The position numbers and the translations under genes are program-made. The notes beneath the pieces are model-generated. The model saw only the letters and a program-made list of their open reading frames with translations, was not told where the DNA came from and made no database searches. A stretch of DNA of 64,000 nt from Pusillimonas sp044464525 (GTDB lineage Bacteria > Pseudomonadota > Gammaproteobacteria > Burkholderiales > Burkholderiaceae_B), in the NCBI RefSeq assembly GCF_044464525.1, contig NZ_JBIQLE010000002.1, positions 124,001 to 188,000 of the forward strand, read 5' to 3'. Below are positions 25,424 through 34,894 of this stretch, piece by piece; positions within the stretch are counted from its first letter, which is position 1, and every line of letters starts with the position of its first letter.

Positions 25424-26097
25424 AACGCGTCGCGGCCCAGCAGGGCTTCACCCTTATTGAAGTCCTGGTCGCGTTGACCCTGATGGCGTTGGTCAGCTTG
25501 ATCTCATGGCGCGGCCTGGATGCCGTGCAGCGAACCGGAGACCGCCTGGACGAACGCAGCGAAGAAGCCCTCGCGCTTGTGCGCGCTTTGGGGCAGATCG
25601 AACGCGATCTGTTATTGCACGCCGGCGCCGACGTGCTGCCCCAGCCGGCGTCCGCCGCCGATGGCGCCATGGCCGGCGACAATCCGGACACTGTCGCGCG
25701 CATGCCGACGGGAATCGTCTGGAACCCTCAAAGCGGGCTTAGCCTGGTGCGCTCAGCGGGCGACGGCCTATGGCAACGGTTGCACTGGTATCTGCACGAA
25801 GGCAATTTGATGCGAGCCGCCGGCGCTCCATCATATTTATTGCCTTTGCCCGACGTGAACACCGGCGTGGTGGTTCTGGATCAGATCGACGCGCTGCGCA
25901 TAAGGTTGTGGGTGCCTGGCCAGGGGTGGATCGAGCCTCAGCGCGATGCTGAAGACGGAAACCAAGCCGCGCCGGGCGCAAACGCGCCATCCGGCGCGGC
26001 AGGGCGGGGCGCTGCCGCCACCGGCCTGGAAGTATCACTGTACAAGCGAGGGTTGGGCGCCGACCAACCTTATCGAAAAGTGGTGGTGTTGCCATGA
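25420..26097 (+). CDS. gspJ: Type II secretion minor pseudopilin GspJ
   Basis: Minor pseudopilin of 225 residues. The leader MKRVAAQQG precedes FTLIEVLVALTLMALVSLISWRGLDAV, with Glu at +5 and the SWRGLDA continuation typical of GspJ. The frame opens further upstream, but ATG 25420 overlapping the gspI stop gives a normal leader. A low-complexity Ala/Gly stretch near residues 185-205 lies before the final strand. Part of the pseudopilus tip. Confidence 0.9.
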   Translation: MKRVAAQQGFTLIEVLVALTLMALVSLISWRGLDAVQRTGDRLDERSEEALALVRALGQIERDLLLHAGADVLPQPASAADGAMAGDNPDTVARMPTGIVWNPQSGLSLVRSAGDGLWQRLHWYLHEGNLMRAAGAPSYLLPLPDVNTGVVVLDQIDALRIRLWVPGQGWIEPQRDAEDGNQAAPGANAPSGAAGRGAAATGLEVSLYKRGLGADQPYRKVVVLP

Positions 26098-26987
26098 GCC
26101 CAGTGCATCGTCAACGCGGAATGGCCGTTATTGCGGCGTTGCTGGTGGTCGTAGCAGCGTCTGCCTTGGCCGCAGCGGTGATCGAGCGCCAGGGGCTCAT
26201 GGCCAACATCCTCATCACCGAGCGAGACCGGATCCAAGCTTCGTGGCTATTGAGAGGAGGGCTGGACTGGTCGCGCGTGATTCTATTGATGGACGCTCGC
26301 AACAGCCCCACCACGCGTCTGGACGGCGTCTGGGCCCAACCCGTCCTAGGACTGCCGGTCGGTACGGCCGACGACCCTGACCGGGCTCTTTTTTCTGGCC
26401 AGGTCGAGGACGAGCAAAGCAAATTCAATCTGCGCAACCTCGCTGAAAGGGGACGCATCGACCCGCGCGAACTGGAGGCGCTTGAAAGCCTGCTGCGATG
26501 GCTGGACATCGATCCCAAGCTTGCGAAAGTGATGGCTCAACGCGTGGCCCAAAGCCAGTACAACGAAAACGGCCCCCCGCGTGCGGTGGGCCTGCGCGGC
26601 ATCGACGACCTGCGTCTGCTTGACGGCTTTACGGCGCGTATCATCGACACCTTGCAGCCTTTCGTGACGGTCTTGCCTGTGGCCACAACCATCAATGCCA
26701 ACACGGCGTCCGCCGAAGTGTTGGGCGCAGTCGTCCAGGAACTGGGTTTGGCAGGCGCGCGCGAACTGGTGGTGCAGCGCGACAAGGGCATGTGGTTTAC
26801 CAACCGCGGCGACTTCATCAATCGCGTGCGCATCAAGGAACCGGATGCCGGGCAACGTATAAGCGTAAACAGCAATTGGTTTCGCGTAACCGGCGAGGTT
26901 ACCGTAGGGGCTACCCTGGTGAGCCTGCGCGCCTTGCTGCACCGCGCCAACCAGGGCCTTGCATCGGTCCGCTGGGTGACCTACTAA
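26094..26987 (+). CDS. gspK: Type II secretion minor pseudopilin GspK
   Basis: Largest minor pseudopilin, 297 residues, capping the tip. The N-terminus RQRG-MAVIAALLVVVAASALAA lacks the +5 Glu, the normal condition for GspK. FNLRNLAERGRIDPRELEALESLLRWL and the helix-hairpin-helix-like INANTASAEVLGAVVQELG are family features. Starts ATGA over the gspJ stop; seven bases separate it from gspL. Confidence 0.92.
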   Translation: MSPVHRQRGMAVIAALLVVVAASALAAAVIERQGLMANILITERDRIQASWLLRGGLDWSRVILLMDARNSPTTRLDGVWAQPVLGLPVGTADDPDRALFSGQVEDEQSKFNLRNLAERGRIDPRELEALESLLRWLDIDPKLAKVMAQRVAQSQYNENGPPRAVGLRGIDDLRLLDGFTARIIDTLQPFVTVLPVATTINANTASAEVLGAVVQELGLAGARELVVQRDKGMWFTNRGDFINRVRIKEPDAGQRISVNSNWFRVTGEVTVGATLVSLRALLHRANQGLASVRWVTY

Positions 26988-26994
26988 TACTAAT

Positions 26995-28020
26995 ATGAAA
27001 CAACATTTGCGCCTGGCTCTGCCGCCTCTTGAATTCCTGTCCATTGATACACGCCTGGCCTTCGTGCTCATCGACCGCCATGGGCAGGTTGCGCGGGCGG
27101 GCGAATTGACCCCAATCGAAATGGGTTCCCAGATCGGCTCCCATCCTGCATACGCCGTGTTGCATCCCAACGACGCCATTGTGGCTCAGGTGACGGTCCC
27201 GCCGGTGTCGTCCCAACGCCTTGACGCCGCAGTGGCAGGCAGCATAGAACCCATGCTTCTGTCCGACATTGAGCAGCTATGCGTGGCCCATGGTCCGCGC
27301 AATCCGGACGGATCAGTAAAAGTTGCCTGGACCGCGCGCCGGCCGCTGGCCGACGCCTGGTCCTTGTTGGCCGACGCCGGGCTGGATGTCGCGGCCTTCA
27401 TTCCGCATACCCTGGCTGTCCCGATGGACGATCCGCATCCCGAAACGCCGCTGGCCTTGCCTGGGGGGCCGCGCTGGCTCGCACCTTTGCCACCCTGGTC
27501 GCTGGCGCACGAAAGCCTGCGTCCGGCCTCAGCGGGCGGACGGTGGCGTAAGGCGGCATTGTGGACGACAGCCGCCGCCGCAATCTGGATTCTGGGGTTG
27601 AACGGATACGCAAGCCGCCTTCAGGCCGAGGTGGATACATTGCAAGACAACATGAGGTCGGCCGTCATGCAGGCCTTTCCTCAGATTCCCATTGTCATCG
27701 ACCCGGTGCGCCAGGCTCAGAATCAACGTGACGCCCTGCGGCTGACCCAGGGCATCAGTGCGGACGACGACTTCATGCCTCTGGCGCTGGCCACCGCACA
27801 GGTGCTCGACTTCGCTCAGGGCCATGTGCGCAACTTGCAATATGAAGAGGGCGAACTTGTCCTGACCTTGGCCGAAGGCTATACCCCGCCGGCCAACGAA
27901 GCCACACTGGCCCAGGCTGCGGCCGTGCAGCAAGTCGTGCTCGAAAAAGACAACACCCAGCCACATGCATGGCGAATCAAGAGGCCGGCGTCGGCGTCAA
28001 GCGCCCGGAAGCCGTCATGA
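26995..28020 (+). CDS. gspL: Type II secretion platform protein GspL
   Basis: Inner-membrane platform protein of 341 residues that recruits the GspE ATPase. A cytoplasmic actin-like domain (residues 1-180; LAFVLIDRHGQVARAGEL early on) is followed by one membrane helix (AALWTTAAAAIWILGLNGYA) and a ferredoxin-like periplasmic domain. The N-domain is short and divergent, as in Hxc/Xcp-like systems. The stop overlaps the gspM start. Confidence 0.88.
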   Translation: MKQHLRLALPPLEFLSIDTRLAFVLIDRHGQVARAGELTPIEMGSQIGSHPAYAVLHPNDAIVAQVTVPPVSSQRLDAAVAGSIEPMLLSDIEQLCVAHGPRNPDGSVKVAWTARRPLADAWSLLADAGLDVAAFIPHTLAVPMDDPHPETPLALPGGPRWLAPLPPWSLAHESLRPASAGGRWRKAALWTTAAAAIWILGLNGYASRLQAEVDTLQDNMRSAVMQAFPQIPIVIDPVRQAQNQRDALRLTQGISADDDFMPLALATAQVLDFAQGHVRNLQYEEGELVLTLAEGYTPPANEATLAQAAAVQQVVLEKDNTQPHAWRIKRPASASSARKPS

Positions 28021-28598
28021 GCATCGCAACCACAATGTCGAGGATGGAGCAGGCCTTTCGCTCACGACTTGCACCAGTTTCCGAGCAAGCGCGCGCAGCG
28101 TGGCGGCAACGCACTGCCCGCGAGCAGACTCTACTGCGCTGGGGCGCGCTCCTGCTTGCCGCTGCCCTGGTTTGGCTGATCGGCCTGCAACCCGCGCTCG
28201 AACGCATGCGCGCCGCGCACCAGCAACTACCTCTGCTGCAGGCGCAATCCAGTCGGCTCGATGCCGTCATTCTTGAAGCTCAGGCGCTGGATCGCGGGCG
28301 TTCAGGCATGCTCTCCGCCGATGAAACCGAACAGGCTCTGCGCGCCAGCCTGGTCAGTGCAGGCCTGGATGAGCTGAGCCGGTTCAATACAAAGCCCGAT
28401 GCCGTGGCGACATGGCAGATTCATTTCACCAACGCCCCGGCGGGCCGCCTGATCCAATGGTTGTCCAGCTTGCCATATGTGGCCCAGGTAAAAACCGTCC
28501 AGGTCGATCTGGCCCGCAGCAACGTCGACGGACGCGACCGGCCAGGGCAACTTACGGGCGCCGTCGTGCTGGCCATGCCTTCCCGGGAGACGCCGTGA
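28017..28598 (+). CDS. gspM: Type II secretion platform protein GspM
   Basis: Bitopic inner-membrane protein of 193 residues: cytoplasmic tail, one membrane helix (LLRWGALLLAAALVWLIGLQPAL), a coiled stretch and a periplasmic ferredoxin-like domain. It pairs with GspL. ATG 28017 overlaps the gspL stop; an upstream in-frame start at 27969 lies inside gspL and adds no known feature. Confidence 0.87.
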   Translation: MSIATTMSRMEQAFRSRLAPVSEQARAAWRQRTAREQTLLRWGALLLAAALVWLIGLQPALERMRAAHQQLPLLQAQSSRLDAVILEAQALDRGRSGMLSADETEQALRASLVSAGLDELSRFNTKPDAVATWQIHFTNAPAGRLIQWLSSLPYVAQVKTVQVDLARSNVDGRDRPGQLTGAVVLAMPSRETP

Positions 28599-29356
28599 CA
28601 CGCTCCCGCATCGCCCAAATACTATTGCTTGCGGCCGTGGCGCTCGCGGCCGCGCTCTGGGCATTGCCCGCGCGATGGACCATGGCCTGGATACCCGATT
28701 CGTCTCCAGTGACGGTAATAGACGCATCCGGCACCATGTGGAATGCAAGCGCCACCATTGCCATCGGTGTCGGAGGCCTGCGACGCACCTTGCCCGATCC
28801 GGTGCAATGGCGCTTGGCTTTCGATGGCGGGCCGCAGCTTGTGATTCGCCATCCATGGCTTCAGGGTCCGCTCAAGCTCGCACCCGATTGGACCGGCCTG
28901 CGTTTATCCGCGCAGACCCTGCAGTTGCCCGCCTCGGCATTGACCGCCATACATGCGCTGTTCAATACCTTGGACCCTGGCGGCGAACTTCATCTGACAT
29001 GGCCCGAGCTCGCCTTGAGGCGCACGGTCTCGGTGCCGGGGGATGCGGCCACACTGCTCACCGCCCAATGGCGTAATGCGTCTTCCTCATTGAGCCGTGT
29101 CAAGCCCATGGGCAACTACACTCTGACCTTGAACGAAGGATCAGACGACACCATGGCACTGGAGCTTGGCACCCGGCAAGGCCCCTTGATGATGGAGGGA
29201 TCAGGTACTTTGTCGCGCTTTGGAGCCCAATTTGACGGAAAAGCCTGGGTCGAGGAATCCAGCACTGAAGATACCCGGGCATCGCTACAAGGCTTGCTTG
29301 CCGCAATAGGGCCCGCCACCGGCCAGGAAGGCTCGGTTCTTATGAAAATACGTTAA
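28595..29356 (+). CDS. gspN: Type II secretion protein GspN
   Basis: Bitopic protein of 253 residues with a single N-terminal helix (IAQILLLAAVALAAALWALPARW) and a periplasmic domain whose IDASGTMWNASATIAIG segment fits the T2SSN family. GspN is present in only some secretion systems and its function is not settled. The start is a GTG overlapping the gspM stop (GTGA). The stop TAA overlaps the ATG of gspD. Confidence 0.87.
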   Translation: MTRSRIAQILLLAAVALAAALWALPARWTMAWIPDSSPVTVIDASGTMWNASATIAIGVGGLRRTLPDPVQWRLAFDGGPQLVIRHPWLQGPLKLAPDWTGLRLSAQTLQLPASALTAIHALFNTLDPGGELHLTWPELALRRTVSVPGDAATLLTAQWRNASSSLSRVKPMGNYTLTLNEGSDDTMALELGTRQGPLMMEGSGTLSRFGAQFDGKAWVEESSTEDTRASLQGLLAAIGPATGQEGSVLMKIR

Positions 29357-31842
29357 TGCCTGTGCAAAACCAAAATCTAAACCATACTGCTGCCATGACG
29401 AACTCCTCTCGAACCAACAACCGCCCCTCCTCGCCGCGAACAAAGCGCCGGCTTAGCCCGGCGACGCTGATGCTGGCCCTGGCGTTGGGCGGTTGCGCAG
29501 CCGGCGACACCGGCCTGCAGAGCGACCGCATGCCGCTAGTGGCTTATACGGCGGTGGGTTCAGAGCAACCTCAGGAAGCAGGCCGATATCCGGACCAACC
29601 GGATGCTACTCAGCGCAGCCAGCAGCGCGCCTTGCCCCCCATACAGCAGCGGCCCACCTACGACGATGAACTGCCCGCCAGACCGGCGGCTCAAGCCCAG
29701 GGGCAACGCACTACGCTCAACTTCAACGAGGCCGACTTGCAGGGGGTGATCAGGGCGCTGGCGCAGTTCACCGGACGTAATTTCGTCGTCGATCCACGCG
29801 TCAGGGGGCAGTTGACACTGGTTTCCGACAACCCGGTGGATGCCGACACGGCCTATTCGATGCTGCTGAGTGCGCTGCGCATGCAAGGCTTTGCCGTCAT
29901 CGACGTAGACGGCGTCAGCCGCGTGGTGCCCGAAGCCGATGCAAAACTGCAAGGAGGGCCGGTCGTTTCCAGCAGCCAGGCCGCGCGCGGCGGAGAACTG
30001 GCGACGCGGGTGTTTGCGCTGCGCTACGAAAGCGCGACCGCCCTGGTGCCCATATTGCGCCCCATGGTGGCTCCCAACAACACCATCGCCGCGCATGCCG
30101 GCAACAATACTCTTGTCATTACCGACTATGCAGACAACCTCGATCGCGTAGCCGACGTCATAGCCCGCATCGACACCCCCATGGCCATCAACACCGACGT
30201 CATTCCGATCGAGTACGGCGTTGCGCTTGACGTCGCCGCCCTGGCGCAGCAGATGCTGCAGGGGCCCGGTGGCGCCGACCCGGGGCAGCAGGGCACCACC
30301 ATAGTGGCCGACCCGCGCAGCAACGCCGTGCTGGTGCGTTCCAGCACGCCCGAACGCCTCAAGCTCGCCCGCGACCTGATCCGCCGCATCGACAGCCCGG
30401 AGTCCCGCGCCGGCAATCTGCACGTTGTCTATCTGCGCAATGCCCAGGCCACCCAACTGGCCGAGGTGCTGCGCGGCGCGCTTACCGGGCAGGGCGGGTC
30501 GGGTTCTTCTTCGGGGGCCTCGATACTGGATAGCGCGCTCGATGGCAGCGGGTCGGCGCTGGACGGGGCTTTTGCAGGCAGCCTTAACACCAGCACCGGG
30601 GGCTCGGGTTCCGGCACGGGAAGCGCAATGGGGGCCTCAATGCCTGATTTCCGCGAGGGCAATCAACAGAATGTAGCGTTCTCGGCCGGCGGCGCGACCG
30701 TGCAGGCCGACCCCACCACCAACACACTCATCATCTCGGCGCCCGACCCCTTGTACCGCAGCCTGCGCGAAGTGATTGACCTCCTTGACCAGCGCCGTGC
30801 CCAAGTTCTGATCGAAAGCCTTATCGTCGAAGTCAACGCCGAGGACGCGGCCGAAATCGGCGTGCAATGGATGACGGGCGGCGACAGCTTCGCCAATGGC
30901 GGCACCTCGTTTTTTGGCGGCGCCAACCTGGGCGGCACAGGCGTGGGCGCAAACCTTGCCGACAGCCATACCACCATCGACGCTTTGGGTACGGGCATGA
31001 GCCTGGGCATCGTCAAAGGCACGGTCGACGTATTGGGCCGGCCGCTGATCAACCTTGGGGTGCTGGCGCGCGCCATGCAGAGGCAGGGCGGTGTAAACGT
31101 TCTTTCCACGCCCAACCTCATGACCCTGGACAACGAGCAGGCCAGCATCATCGTGGGCCGCACCGTACCTTTCGTAACCGGCACCTACACCACCACCGGT
31201 GACGGCGCCAGCAATCCCTTCCAAACTGTACAACGTGAAGACGTCGGCCTGACATTACGAATCCGGCCTCAAATTTCCGAGGGCGGCACGGTCAAGCTTT
31301 CGCTTTACCAGGAAGTCAGCAGCATCGACCCTTCATCCTCGCTCCCCACGTCCAGTTCCAGTGGCACCATCATCACGCGCAAGCGAGCCTTGGAGACGAG
31401 CGTGCTGGTGGATGACGGCCAGATCATCGTGCTGGGCGGCCTGCTGGAAGACATCGTCGACGACTCCACCACCTCGGTGCCGCTGCTGGGCGATATCCCG
31501 ATCCTGGGCAACCTGTTCAAATACCAGAAACGCGGCCGCAGCAAGACGAATCTGATGGTTTTCCTGCGGCCTCATATCGTACGCAACGCCCAGGACAGCG
31601 CCAGCCTGACGCTGGACCGCTACAACTACATGCGCGCAGCCCAGGACAACCTGCCGGTGCGGGCCTCGTGGCTGGTGCCTGGCGCCACCGCGGCCAAGCT
31701 GCCCGACATCCAGCGCGACGCCGCGACCGGGCTGCTCGACTTGCGTAACGCCTCGCGCAACGAACCTCAGCCCGATACGCCGCAGCCACAGGCCATTCCG
31801 GCGCCGGTCAGGCTGGAACCTTTAGGCGACGGCTCGCTATGA
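29356..31842 (+). CDS. gspD: Type II secretion secretin with lipobox (liposecretin)
   Basis: Outer-membrane channel of 828 residues. Residues about 35-50 read LSPATLMLALALGGCAAG, a signal peptide with an LGGC lipobox, so it may be lipidated and self-piloting like HxcQ. Then come the N0 domain (LNFNEADLQGVIRALAQFTG), N1-N3 domains with a long Gly/Ser linker near 375-425, and the secretin core with VPLLGDIPILGNLFKYQKRGR near the end. There is no obvious pilotin-binding S-domain. The start is TAATG overlap with gspN; ATG 29395 would shorten the leader. No pilotin gene is nearby. Confidence 0.92.
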   Translation: MPVQNQNLNHTAAMTNSSRTNNRPSSPRTKRRLSPATLMLALALGGCAAGDTGLQSDRMPLVAYTAVGSEQPQEAGRYPDQPDATQRSQQRALPPIQQRPTYDDELPARPAAQAQGQRTTLNFNEADLQGVIRALAQFTGRNFVVDPRVRGQLTLVSDNPVDADTAYSMLLSALRMQGFAVIDVDGVSRVVPEADAKLQGGPVVSSSQAARGGELATRVFALRYESATALVPILRPMVAPNNTIAAHAGNNTLVITDYADNLDRVADVIARIDTPMAINTDVIPIEYGVALDVAALAQQMLQGPGGADPGQQGTTIVADPRSNAVLVRSSTPERLKLARDLIRRIDSPESRAGNLHVVYLRNAQATQLAEVLRGALTGQGGSGSSSGASILDSALDGSGSALDGAFAGSLNTSTGGSGSGTGSAMGASMPDFREGNQQNVAFSAGGATVQADPTTNTLIISAPDPLYRSLREVIDLLDQRRAQVLIESLIVEVNAEDAAEIGVQWMTGGDSFANGGTSFFGGANLGGTGVGANLADSHTTIDALGTGMSLGIVKGTVDVLGRPLINLGVLARAMQRQGGVNVLSTPNLMTLDNEQASIIVGRTVPFVTGTYTTTGDGASNPFQTVQREDVGLTLRIRPQISEGGTVKLSLYQEVSSIDPSSSLPTSSSSGTIITRKRALETSVLVDDGQIIVLGGLLEDIVDDSTTSVPLLGDIPILGNLFKYQKRGRSKTNLMVFLRPHIVRNAQDSASLTLDRYNYMRAAQDNLPVRASWLVPGATAAKLPDIQRDAATGLLDLRNASRNEPQPDTPQPQAIPAPVRLEPLGDGSL

Positions 31843-33260
31843 TTTCGCGTTTGCCCTATACCTGGGCTCGCACCCATCGGGCCTTGATCCAATCCGGCGC
31901 CGCGGGCGCCGCATTGACCGTATCCGAGCGCACGCCCGCCTGGGCACTGGCCGAAATCCGCCGCCGCCATGGCGAGCTGCCCGTACGCACGGTAAGCGAT
32001 GCCGAGCTTGACACGCTGTTGGCCGCCGCCTACGCGCAGACAGGGGACGCCGCCGAGATCGTCGATGCCGCCGCCAACGAGATCGATCTCGACCGCTTGC
32101 TGCAAGACATGCCCGAGATTGAAGACCTGCTTGAAACCAGCGATGACGCTCCGATAATCCGCATGATCAACGCCTTGTTCACGCAGGCGGCACGGGACGG
32201 CGCCAGCGACATCCACATCGAGCCTTTCGAAACCCATTCGGTGGTGCGCTACAGGGTGGACGGCACTTTGCGCGATATCGTCAGCCCGCGACGCGCGCTG
32301 CACAACGCCCTGGTGTCGCGCATCAAGATCATGGCCAGCCTGGACATTGCCGAAAAGCGACTGCCGCAAGACGGCCGCATCGCGCTGCGCGTGGGCGGCC
32401 GGCCAATCGATGTACGGGTTTCGACCCTGCCCACAGGCCACGGCGAACGCGTCGTGCTGCGCTTGCTCGACAAAGAAGCAGGGCGACTGGAACTGGAACG
32501 CCTGGGCATGGCTCCGGATGTATTGCAGGGCCTCGACTCGCTCATTCGCCATCCGCACGGCATATTTCTGGTTACCGGCCCGACGGGCAGTGGCAAGACC
32601 ACGACACTGTACGCGGCCCTGGGGCGCTTGGATGCCTCGACCACGAACATCCTGACGGTGGAAGACCCCATCGAATATGACCTGCCGGGCATAGGCCAGA
32701 CTCAGGTAAACGCCCGCATCGACCTCACTTTTGCCAACGCCCTGCGCGCCATCTTGCGACAAGACCCCGACGTGATCATGATCGGCGAGATCCGCGACCT
32801 GGAGACCGCCCAGATCGCCGTTCAAGCTTCCTTGACCGGCCATCTGGTGCTGGCAACTTTGCACACAAACGATGCCGTCTCGGCGGTGACCCGCCTGGTC
32901 GACATGGGCGTTGAGCCCTTTTTGCTGGCGTCCACCCTGCGTGGCGCGCTCGCCCAGCGCCTGGTGCGCAAGCTCTGTCCACACTGCAAGACCCCGATGG
33001 CGGACGGCAGCTCGGCCTGGAACCCAAATGGCTGCGCATCGTGCAGCCATACCGGCTACAGCGGACGCACAGGCGTGCATGAGCTTTTCATCCTGGATGA
33101 CACGCTGCGCGAAATGATCCACGCCGACAGGGGCGAGCAGGCCTTGCGCCGCGCTGCGCAGGCCGCGGGCATGCGCAGCTTGAGCCAGGATGCGCAACGC
33201 TGGGTCGGCCAGGGCGTCACTTCGCGCGAAGAGGTTGCGCGCGTAACCCGCGACACCTGA
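31839..33260 (+). CDS. gspE: Type II secretion ATPase
   Basis: Cytoplasmic hexameric ATPase of 473 residues driving pseudopilus assembly. Motifs in order: ASDIHIEPFE, Walker A GPTGSGKTTTLYAAL near 248, the Asp box VEDPIEYDLPGIGQTQVN, Walker B RQDPDVIMIGEIRD and the His box HLVLATLHTND. A tetra-cysteine zinc module (CPHCK and CASCSHTGYSGR) follows near 385-415. ATG overlaps the gspD stop. Confidence 0.96.
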   Translation: MISRLPYTWARTHRALIQSGAAGAALTVSERTPAWALAEIRRRHGELPVRTVSDAELDTLLAAAYAQTGDAAEIVDAAANEIDLDRLLQDMPEIEDLLETSDDAPIIRMINALFTQAARDGASDIHIEPFETHSVVRYRVDGTLRDIVSPRRALHNALVSRIKIMASLDIAEKRLPQDGRIALRVGGRPIDVRVSTLPTGHGERVVLRLLDKEAGRLELERLGMAPDVLQGLDSLIRHPHGIFLVTGPTGSGKTTTLYAALGRLDASTTNILTVEDPIEYDLPGIGQTQVNARIDLTFANALRAILRQDPDVIMIGEIRDLETAQIAVQASLTGHLVLATLHTNDAVSAVTRLVDMGVEPFLLASTLRGALAQRLVRKLCPHCKTPMADGSSAWNPNGCASCSHTGYSGRTGVHELFILDDTLREMIHADRGEQALRRAAQAAGMRSLSQDAQRWVGQGVTSREEVARVTRDT

Positions 33261-33285
33261 CGCGCCAGCGCCACGGAGCCACACC

Positions 33286-34491
33286 ATGCCTTCATACCAG
33301 TACGAAGCCGTAGACGCCACCGGCCGAAGCGACCGCGGCATGATAGATGCCGACAGCGAACGCAGCGCCCGCCAGGCCTTGCGCGCACGGGGCCTCCTGC
33401 CTTTGTCGGTGCGCGAAACTCGCAAGCGGGCAGGGCAGAGCTGGTCCGCCGGTGCAAAAATCGGCGATTCCGACCTGGGCTGGCTGACTCGCCAGCTTGC
33501 CAGCCTGGTGGCCGCTCGCCTGCCGCTTGAAGCCGCCTTGCGCGCCACTATGGAACAGGCTGAGCGCAGGCACGTCGCTCAGACTCTGGCCGCCGTGCGC
33601 GACGATGTGCGCGCCGGCCATCGCCTTGGTGAAGCCCTGGCGGCTCATCCGCGCGATTTTCCGGAAATCTATCGGGCCCTGGTCGATGCCGGCGAGCAGT
33701 CGGGCGACCTGGCCCAGGTACTTGAAAAGCTCGCCGACTATATCGAATCGCGCGGCGCCTTGCGCAACAAGGTGTTGACGGCCTTCATCTACCCCGTCAT
33801 CGTCACTATCGTGTCGATCGGCATCGTTATCTTTCTGCTCAGCTACGTCGTACCGCAGGTAGTGGGCGCCTTCACCCAGGCCCACCAAACCTTGCCATTG
33901 CTTACCCGCATCATGCTGGCTTCCAGCGACTTCGCGCGCGAATGGGGGCTGCTTACCGTCTCGACCCTCGTCGCGCTTTTTACTCTCTGGCGCCTGAGCT
34001 TGCGCAACCCCGCGGCCCGCCTGGCCTGGCATTCCCGTGTCCTGCGGCTGCCGATAGTCGGCCGCTACGCCATGGGCGTCGACGTCGCGCGCTTTGCGGC
34101 CACTTTGGCCATATTGACAGGCAGCAACGTGCCTTTGCTGACCGCGCTGGACGCATCGCGCCGCACGCTGAAGAATCGCAAGCTGCAAGCGGCCGTCGAC
34201 GAGGCCACCCATCGCGTCCGCGAGGGCAGCCCGCTGGCCCAGGCCCTGCAGGCGCAAAAGGTGTTTCCTCCGCTGCTCATCCATCTTGTCGGCAGCGGCG
34301 AGCGCACCGGCGAGTTGCCCGCCATGCTCGATCGCGCCGCCAATGTATTGGCGGTCGAACTGGAACGGCGCGCCATGACCATGACGGCCGTGCTCGAGCC
34401 GATGATGATCTTGATCATGGGCGGAATAGTGCTGGTCATCGTGCTGGCCGTGATGATGCCCATTATCGAGATCAACCAGCTGGTGCAATAG
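33286..34491 (+). CDS. gspF: Type II secretion platform protein GspF
   Basis: Polytopic inner-membrane platform protein of 401 residues. Two T2SSF repeats are visible: LARQL-like LTRQLASLVAARLPLEAAL near 65 and RFAATLAILTGSNVPLLTAL near 265, each followed by an ERTGEL/EQSGDLAQ turn. Three membrane helices, the last AMTMTAVLEPMMILIMGGIVLV. GGAG precedes the ATG at 33286. Last gene of the gsp operon; no terminator seen behind it. Confidence 0.94.
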   Translation: MPSYQYEAVDATGRSDRGMIDADSERSARQALRARGLLPLSVRETRKRAGQSWSAGAKIGDSDLGWLTRQLASLVAARLPLEAALRATMEQAERRHVAQTLAAVRDDVRAGHRLGEALAAHPRDFPEIYRALVDAGEQSGDLAQVLEKLADYIESRGALRNKVLTAFIYPVIVTIVSIGIVIFLLSYVVPQVVGAFTQAHQTLPLLTRIMLASSDFAREWGLLTVSTLVALFTLWRLSLRNPAARLAWHSRVLRLPIVGRYAMGVDVARFAATLAILTGSNVPLLTALDASRRTLKNRKLQAAVDEATHRVREGSPLAQALQAQKVFPPLLIHLVGSGERTGELPAMLDRAANVLAVELERRAMTMTAVLEPMMILIMGGIVLVIVLAVMMPIIEINQLVQ

Positions 34492-34573
34492 CGGGCTGCC
34501 CGAAATCTAACACCCTGGGCGGCTACGACGAAAGCTCGCGCAGCGCCAGAATAAAAGGAGGGGATATCGGCGA

Positions 34574-34708
34574 TTATTTCTTCGTCGCAATGCCCAGGGC
34601 CAGCCCAATGCCTATGCCTATTCCAACACCGACCCCGATGTTGTCCATCACGACTCCGTATGTCGCGCCGATGGCTATGCCAATGGCAATCCATAAGCTT
34701 GATGTCAT
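34574..34708 (-). CDS. 44-residue glycine-zipper membrane peptide
   Basis: A very short gene, convergent with gspF. The protein starts MTSSLWIAIGIAIGATYG and ends LALGIATKK. Between lies an uninterrupted run of alternating small and aliphatic residues (GVGVGIGIGIG), a glycine-zipper pattern for packed transmembrane helices. A polar VVMDNIG turn separates two potential half-helices. No good ribosome site was found. Similar tiny hydrophobic proteins are common as unnamed proteins; function unknown. The extreme periodicity on this strand makes a real gene likelier than chance. Confidence 0.6.
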   Translation of the reverse strand: MTSSLWIAIGIAIGATYGVVMDNIGVGVGIGIGIGLALGIATKK

Positions 34709-34894
34709 GAATTTACGATAGCATCGATCAAGTAAGCCTGGCAGCTACAAAGAGTTCCTGTGGCTACAAACAGTGACGTCACCAAGTTGCAGACACATTT
34801 GCCTCCAGGCCGACCGTGCGCAGAGCCAAAGCGCATGATATGGTTGACGACATGCAGTCATTTCGCTCAACCAATGTAGAAACGGAGCCATTCC

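Noticed and set aside
31767..33548. 593-codon frame antisense to gspE
   Set aside because: Same mirror effect; the plus strand encodes an intact ATPase with all motifs.
33292..34488. 398-codon His/Gln-rich frame antisense to gspF
   Set aside because: Composition typical of antisense translation; gspF is clear on the plus strand.
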